Shown here: positions 4,268 through 7,589 of the stretch, piece after piece
Layout: every line of letters starts with the position of its first letter
How positions within the stretch are numbered: the stretch's first letter is position 1
Assembly (NCBI GenBank): GCA_009704345.1
Contig: WLEH01000044.1
Location: 1-7,589 of the forward strand
DNA from: Actinomycetota bacterium
GTDB lineage: Bacteria; Actinomycetota; Actinomycetes; S36-B12; UBA5976
Length of the DNA stretch: 7,589 bases
Reading direction: 5' to 3'
Notes under the pieces: generated by a model
Database searches by the model: none
What the model saw: only the letters and a program-made list of their open reading frames with translations
Told to the model about the DNA's origin: nothing
Made by a program: the position numbers and the translations under genes

Positions 4268-6979
4268 TCACTCGCCCCAGCCAATAATCGCCATTGATAC
4301 TTCAGCGGATCCAGTTGTAGTGGTGGCACGCAGCGTACGACTATCGGTAATAGAGACCAACGCAAGTGAAGTTCTTGGATCGGTGCTTGGAATTCCAATG
4401 TTAGGTGCAACTGGTTTGCTCCCTCCCCAGATCAGCAAACCAGTTGCACCTAAGCTTCTTCGCACCGTTACTGCAACTAACACGCTAGTTGCTTGCGGTG
4501 GAATGGTGGCAATATCTGAAAACGGCACTACGGTATTTCTGCCAGAACTAACAGTTGTAACTCGCTGCACAGGCACCGCACGAATCGGCACAAGACCAGA
4601 TATGCCGGCAGTGGTATCGGTGCCAAGGTACCAATTACTGTGCACTAAAACAGTGGCAGGTGAATTTCCGTTATTAGTGAAGGTTAGATTTCGATTACCA
4701 CGAAGTGAAATCACACCATCGGCTGTTGAGTTGTACCTAACTGATAACTGAGTTTGATTATTTGCACCAATTGTTACTCGACCAGCACCTGCGGCAGCAA
4801 CTGACACCGCAACTGATGCTGCTTGCGGTTCATCGCCAACTGCAGTTCGAGGAAGATTCAAAACTCTCGACTCACCGGGTTGCAGTGGGGTGCGAACATC
4901 CAATAATGGTGCTGAAACTAATTTAATTGAACGCCTCGGTGCAGTTGAAAGCGTCTGTTGGCCAGCTGAGAAATAACCAATCACCTCGACTACAACATCA
5001 GCAGCACCAGTTGCAATCGCAACAGCTATGGCGCCATCGGTGCCAACCGGAGCAATTGTTTCAGCCGATGCCGCCCCGCCCATCCCAACTGGAACGGTAA
5101 CCACAGTTGGCGAAGCCGCACCACGCGCCCAAATCGATAACGAACTTGGCGCATTGCTATTGGCTACGGTGGCTCGAATTAGAACCGCAGTGACTCCCGC
5201 TGGTGGAATCTCTGGAATTTGCACAATATTTCTAGGTGGTACTGGAATTATTGGATTCAAACCTGGCACCACGCCTGGCACTAGATCAGTTACTTCTGGA
5301 ATTATCGGAACACTGGAAATAGGTAAATGTAAGTAGCGGTTATCCGTTACGCTGCGCTTGCCACCTAATCGACATGGTTGAGCAACGCCTAAACCAGTTC
5401 TAGTATCCAAAATTCGAGTTGGTGTTATTGCTGTTAACTGCTGCGGCGTGGTAATCGCTAACGGCGCCGGCGCACTTGGTGACTCTTCGCAAGTAGCAAG
5501 GGTTTGTGCTTGCGGATTCCAATAAGAAGTCATTGCTGCAGCGCCATCCCAAGTCATGGAGATATGCACATGATCGCGATGGCAATAATTGTCGTAATTT
5601 GATCTTTGCTTGGCAGGATCTGTGCTGCAGCCTCCAACATCACGCCAGCCCTCATCCGCGCGGTAAACTCCCCAGATTCGACCATTCCAAAGCACATACA
5701 TAATGCCCATGCGGCGCGCATTTGCTCCTGGGCGACCATCTTCGCCTGGTGCAATTAGCCAAGCTAAGAAAGATTCAACTTTTGCTCGTTGCTCTAGATT
5801 GCGCCAGTGGTACATCCAATCCAACGCACGACCTTCTTTGTGCTCGCTAGTGCCACCGCGATCACAGTCACGATAAATTCCAATCGTTACTTCACCATAA
5901 ACTTGCTTAAGTAATTGACGAAGTCGATCCGCGCCAGTTTTTGGATTTGGATCGCAAATTGTTTGTGCTTGGTATTCGCCGGCAGCATCAAACGGTAATC
6001 CAGCGGTCACGCCCGGTGGTACCGGACCGGTTGGCACTGGCTCCGTTGGTGTTACTGGCTCCGGATCTGGCGTTATCGGATTAGTTGGATCTGGCTCTGG
6101 AATGCTTTCGGGCTGCTCCACAACAATCGCCGTTGGTAACGCATCAAATTGTGCGGAACTTAAGATTCCAAGTGCTTGCCAAGTTGACGCATCAACTACG
6201 CCAGTTGCTGGCAGATTAGCTGTGCGCTGGCGCGCAATTACCGCAGCTTGCGTTTTTTCAAAAAACCCACCAGTTGTTGGTGTTACACCGAGCAACACCT
6301 GCAATTTTTTAACTGCATCTGATCGATCACCAAACTTAAGTATGGGCAGCGATGATTGTGGCGCACTATAAGTTATTGGCAAAGCTTGAAATTGAGAAAA
6401 ACTATTAATTCCTAATGCATTCCAAGTTTTATTGTCAACCGTGCCCGTTACTTTCAAACCGGCGGCTTGCTGCACTGCTTCAACTGCTGCCCGGGTTAAT
6501 GTTAAAAATCTGCCAGAAGCAGGTTGGACGCCAAGTAAAACTTGCAATCGTTTTACTGCAGTTGAATCTTCACCAGGCCGAACAACGGGGAGGCGCTTTG
6601 CAATCTGCACGTTTGCCGCAGTTGCGGTTTCATCGGCTGACCTTGGTAATGCTTTTAGATCGGCGGCGGACTTAACCCCGAGCGCCGCCCAAGTGGCAGT
6701 GTCAACAATGCCAGTTACTCGCAAATTATTTTCGCGTTGAAATTTCTCAACTGCTGCCTGGGTTTTTTCAAAAAAGCCACCAGTAGTTGGGGTGATGCCC
6801 AAAAGTACTTGCAACCGCTGTACTGCAGTTTTTTTATCACCGTATTTGAGAATAGGCAGGGCTGAACTCACACTGCTGTTAGTCGCAGTTGGAATCGCTG
6901 CAGCAGGAACGGCAACGGGCAGCACCAAGCTAATCCCGAGCAGGATTACTGCTACAGCCCTGATCTGGGGGAAGGGCAT
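4268..6979 (-). CDS. Secreted cell-wall protein: three peptidoglycan-binding repeats, M15-like (ARB_07466-type) peptidase domain, C-terminal surface repeats
   Basis: This 903-residue exported protein should bind peptidoglycan and may cleave its peptides. Residues 1-28 form a signal peptide (hydrophobic core, ending VPAAA). Three 72-residue PG_binding_1 repeats follow at 41-112, 130-201 and 211-282, each with LQVLLG, TG.VD and TW.ALG. A Pro/Glu/Asp-rich linker covers 288-323. Residues 335-489 resemble the M15-like ARB_07466 C-terminal domain: SEHKEGRALDW gives H380 and D387, and CHRDHVHIS gives H470 and H472, the usual zinc and catalytic set. Residues 519-903 hold about three copies of an actinobacterial surface repeat; the first begins TRILDTRTG and ends GYF. 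Six cysteines remain after the signal peptide and could pair as disulfides. I chose ATG at 6979; an in-frame TTG at 6985 is the alternative, and neither has a clear ribosome binding site. Architecture is clear; enzymatic specificity is inferred. pcrA lies 22 nt downstream. Confidence 0.88.
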   Translation of the reverse strand: MPFPQIRAVAVILLGISLVLPVAVPAAAIPTATNSSVSSALPILKYGDKKTAVQRLQVLLGITPTTGGFFEKTQAAVEKFQRENNLRVTGIVDTATWAALGVKSAADLKALPRSADETATAANVQIAKRLPVVRPGEDSTAVKRLQVLLGVQPASGRFLTLTRAAVEAVQQAAGLKVTGTVDNKTWNALGINSFSQFQALPITYSAPQSSLPILKFGDRSDAVKKLQVLLGVTPTTGGFFEKTQAAVIARQRTANLPATGVVDASTWQALGILSSAQFDALPTAIVVEQPESIPEPDPTNPITPDPEPVTPTEPVPTGPVPPGVTAGLPFDAAGEYQAQTICDPNPKTGADRLRQLLKQVYGEVTIGIYRDCDRGGTSEHKEGRALDWMYHWRNLEQRAKVESFLAWLIAPGEDGRPGANARRMGIMYVLWNGRIWGVYRADEGWRDVGGCSTDPAKQRSNYDNYCHRDHVHISMTWDGAAAMTSYWNPQAQTLATCEESPSAPAPLAITTPQQLTAITPTRILDTRTGLGVAQPCRLGGKRSVTDNRYLHLPISSVPIIPEVTDLVPGVVPGLNPIIPVPPRNIVQIPEIPPAGVTAVLIRATVANSNAPSSLSIWARGAASPTVVTVPVGMGGAASAETIAPVGTDGAIAVAIATGAADVVVEVIGYFSAGQQTLSTAPRRSIKLVSAPLLDVRTPLQPGESRVLNLPRTAVGDEPQAASVAVSVAAAGAGRVTIGANNQTQLSVRYNSTADGVISLRGNRNLTFTNNGNSPATVLVHSNWYLGTDTTAGISGLVPIRAVPVQRVTTVSSGRNTVVPFSDIATIPPQATSVLVAVTVRRSLGATGLLIWGGSKPVAPNIGIPSTDPRTSLALVSITDSRTLRATTTTGSAEVSMAIIGWGE
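4387..4398. repeat. 12-bp perfect palindrome beside the 20-bp inverted repeat
   Basis: TTGGAATTCCAA is fully self-complementary and is separated by only 2 nt from the left arm of the larger inverted repeat. A 12-bp palindrome alone is expected about once or twice by chance in a window of this length; the adjacency is what makes it worth recording. Confidence 0.6.
4401..4453. repeat. Perfect 20-bp inverted repeat with 13-nt loop, inside the wall-protein coding region
   Basis: The left arm is 4401-4420 (TTAGGTGCAA then CTGGTTTGCT) and the right arm 4434-4453 (AGCAAACCAG then TTGCACCTAA). All 20 positions pair; the loop is 4421-4433 (CCCTCCCCAGATC) and pairing stops at 4400/4454. It lies in surface repeat copy 3, encoding LGATGLLIWGGSKPVAPNIG or close to it, about 130 nt before the stop codon and about 155 nt before the pcrA start. 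In the transcript it would be a long stable hairpin. It is not followed by a U-run, so it is not a standard intrinsic terminator. A perfect match of this length and spacing is not expected by chance. Confidence 0.9.
6134..6859 (-). repeat. Three 216-nt peptidoglycan-binding repeat units in the wall-protein gene
   Basis: Unit 1 is 6859-6644, unit 2 is 6592-6377 and unit 3 is 6349-6134, each exactly 72 codons from 'LP' to 'ALP'. Units 1 and 3 share TPTTGGFFEKTQAAV exactly, and both carry the same 14-nt run of G, six T, C, six A on the plus strand (6762-6775 and 6252-6265). Unit 2 has PASGRFLTLTRAAV there. Units 1 and 3 are therefore closer to each other than to the middle one. Confidence 0.85.
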
Positions 6980-7015
6980 GGCCAAACCATCGCACGGATC
7001 TCTTAAAAAAGCCGC

Positions 7016-7021
7016 TATAGT
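7016..7021 (+). promoter_or_regulatory. Possible -10 element of the PIG-L deacetylase gene
   Basis: TATAGT, one base off the TATAAT consensus, lies 51 nt before the ATG of the PIG-L gene in the 93-nt divergent gap. No convincing -35 hexamer is found at the usual distance. The rest of the gap (6980-7072) shows no clear promoter for the minus-strand wall-protein gene; the complementary CTATAG could serve, but weakly. Confidence 0.3.
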
Positions 7022-7048
7022 GCAACAATGTCGCTAAATCTCACAGAA

Positions 7049-7064
7049 AATTCTTGAATTCTTG
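7049..7064 (+). repeat. Tandem 8-bp duplication just before the PIG-L ribosome binding site
   Basis: AATTCTTG occurs twice head to tail (7049-7056 and 7057-7064); the last G begins the GGAG ribosome binding site (7064-7067), which lies 5 nt before the ATG at 7073. The duplication lies in the untranslated leader and does not touch coding sequence. Confidence 0.6.
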
Positions 7065-7067
7065 GAG
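7064..7067 (+). promoter_or_regulatory. Ribosome binding site of the PIG-L deacetylase gene
   Basis: GGAG lies 5 nt before the ATG at 7073, a normal position, and supports this start. Confidence 0.65.
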
Positions 7068-7072
7068 CAAAA

Positions 7073-7589
7073 ATGATTGAAAAGCCAAGTCGAGTCCTAG
7101 TTGTCACTGCACATCCCGATGATGTTGACTTTGGCGCTGGCGGCACCATCGCCAAGCTACGTGCAATGGGAACTGAGGTTTCTTATTGCATCTGCACCGA
7201 TGGCCAGCAAGGTGGCGAGGACCCCAGCATTACCCGAGAGCAGATGAAACAAATTAGGCGCGCTGAACAAGTTGCCGCCGGTAAAGTGCTTGGAGTAACT
7301 GATATCGAATTTCTCGGTTTTCCCGACGGTCATTTGTTTCCCACAATTGAGCTGCGCAAAGCCATAGTGGCGCAAATTCGTCGAGTTAAGCCAGAAGTGC
7401 TAATTACTCAATCACCAGAGCGAAATTGGGAGCGAATTTTTTCTTCGCACCCAGACCACATGGCGGCAGGTGAAGCTGCGATGCAAGCAATTTATCCCGA
7501 TGCCCGCAATCAATTCGCATTTCCAGATTTGCTTGAAGCTGGACTTGAACCATGGACGGTAAGTGAAGCTTGGGTTATTTCGCATCCAA
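7073..7589 (+). CDS. PIG-L (LmbE-like) family zinc deacetylase, 3' end cut by window edge
   Basis: The open frame gives 172 complete codons and runs off the window, so the C-terminus is missing; family members are usually about 230-300 residues. It starts MIEKPSRVLVVTAHPDD. The AHPDD motif (13-17) supplies zinc ligands H14 and D17 and the catalytic D16, and HPDHMAAG (126-133) supplies the third metal-ligand histidine. PIG-L enzymes remove N-acetyl groups from GlcNAc-containing compounds, such as GlcNAc-inositol in mycothiol synthesis (MshB), or cut amides of thiol conjugates (Mca). The AHPDDVDFGAGGT form resembles a conserved, largely uncharacterised actinobacterial branch rather than MshB or Mca specifically, so the substrate is left open. 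The start is supported by GGAG 5 nt upstream. It is divergent from the wall-protein gene across a 93-nt gap. Confidence 0.9.
   Translation, partial: MIEKPSRVLVVTAHPDDVDFGAGGTIAKLRAMGTEVSYCICTDGQQGGEDPSITREQMKQIRRAEQVAAGKVLGVTDIEFLGFPDGHLFPTIELRKAIVAQIRRVKPEVLITQSPERNWERIFSSHPDHMAAGEAAMQAIYPDARNQFAFPDLLEAGLEPWTVSEAWVISHP

Larger units (their letters stand above)
4271..5425 (-). repeat. Array of about three degenerate 'ILDTRTG' surface repeats within the wall protein
   Basis: Copy 1 (5425-4967, residues 519-671) is the most typical, beginning TPTRILDTRTG, passing through IPPAGVTAVLIRATV and ending VVVEVIGYF. Copy 2 (about 4924-4622) begins APLLDVRTPLQPGES and ends VLVHSNWYLG. Copy 3 (about 4594-4271) begins VPIRAVPVQRV, passes through IPPQATSVLVAVTV and ends MAIIGWGE. 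Copies 2 and 3 have lost most of the LDTR signature but keep the order of motifs. Such repeats are common at the ends of actinobacterial surface proteins; their ligand is unknown to me. Confidence 0.65.

Noticed and set aside
4401..4453. Intrinsic terminator on either strand
   Set aside because: No run of T follows either arm, and the structure lies inside an open reading frame that continues in family-like sequence.
4170..4751. 193-aa plus-strand open frame
   Set aside because: It is antisense to both pcrA and the wall-protein gene, crosses their junction and has no family resemblance or ribosome binding site; it is a shadow of the real genes.
5085..5110. 7-bp inverted repeat CCAACTG/CAGTTGG in the wall-protein gene
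   Set aside because: Too short to be significant and within low-complexity coding sequence.
6829..6835. Seven-base A run on the coding strand as a programmed frameshift site
   Set aside because: The repeat unit reads through in frame with normal family sequence on both sides, and no alternative frame of interest follows.

Overview
The window looks like a chromosomal segment of an actinobacterium with a moderate G+C content near one half, well below Streptomyces or Mycobacterium. The evidence is the PcrA/UvrD1-type helicase with a Tudor-like tail, the stand-alone cobalamin-binding mutase subunit with closest resemblance to actinobacterial small subunits, a PIG-L deacetylase of actinobacterial type, and a secreted protein carrying 'ILDTRTG' surface repeats. 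A small freshwater lineage (Nanopelagicales/acI-like) would fit, but this is inference. No phage, transposon, CRISPR, tRNA or rRNA gene is visible.

Layout, left to right. On the minus strand, a 132-aa cobalamin-binding subunit of an acyl-CoA mutase (1086-688) is followed after 30 nt by sucC (657-1, cut by the window edge). They form a likely operon linking B12-dependent production of succinyl-CoA to its use by succinyl-CoA synthetase. A 184-nt divergent intergenic region (1087-1270) carries four DnaA-box-like 9-mers spaced about one helical turn apart. To its right, on the plus strand, is a secreted coiled-coil M23 peptidase (1271-2053). Its stop codon overlaps the stop codon of the convergent helicase gene pcrA (4245-2050, minus). 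Upstream of pcrA on the same strand, separated by 22 nt, is a large secreted cell-wall protein (6979-4268): three peptidoglycan-binding repeats, a Pro-rich linker, an M15-like metallopeptidase domain and a C-terminal array of surface repeats. A short divergent region (6980-7072) leads to a PIG-L family deacetylase (7073 to the window end, plus).

Two themes emerge. Cell-envelope work is represented by the M23 enzyme, the M15-like wall protein and perhaps the PIG-L protein. Central metabolism and DNA repair are represented by the mutase subunit with sucC and by pcrA.

The most unusual non-coding signals are three. First is a perfect 20-bp inverted repeat with a 13-nt loop inside the wall-protein gene (4401-4453), next to a 12-bp palindrome. 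Second is the phased DnaA-box-like cluster. Third is a shared start architecture at two GTG-start genes, a TANNNT element 6 nt before the start codon, which suggests leaderless transcripts; one of these starts also sits in a hairpin. I see no convincing complete new multi-gene system; the genes themselves belong to recognisable families.
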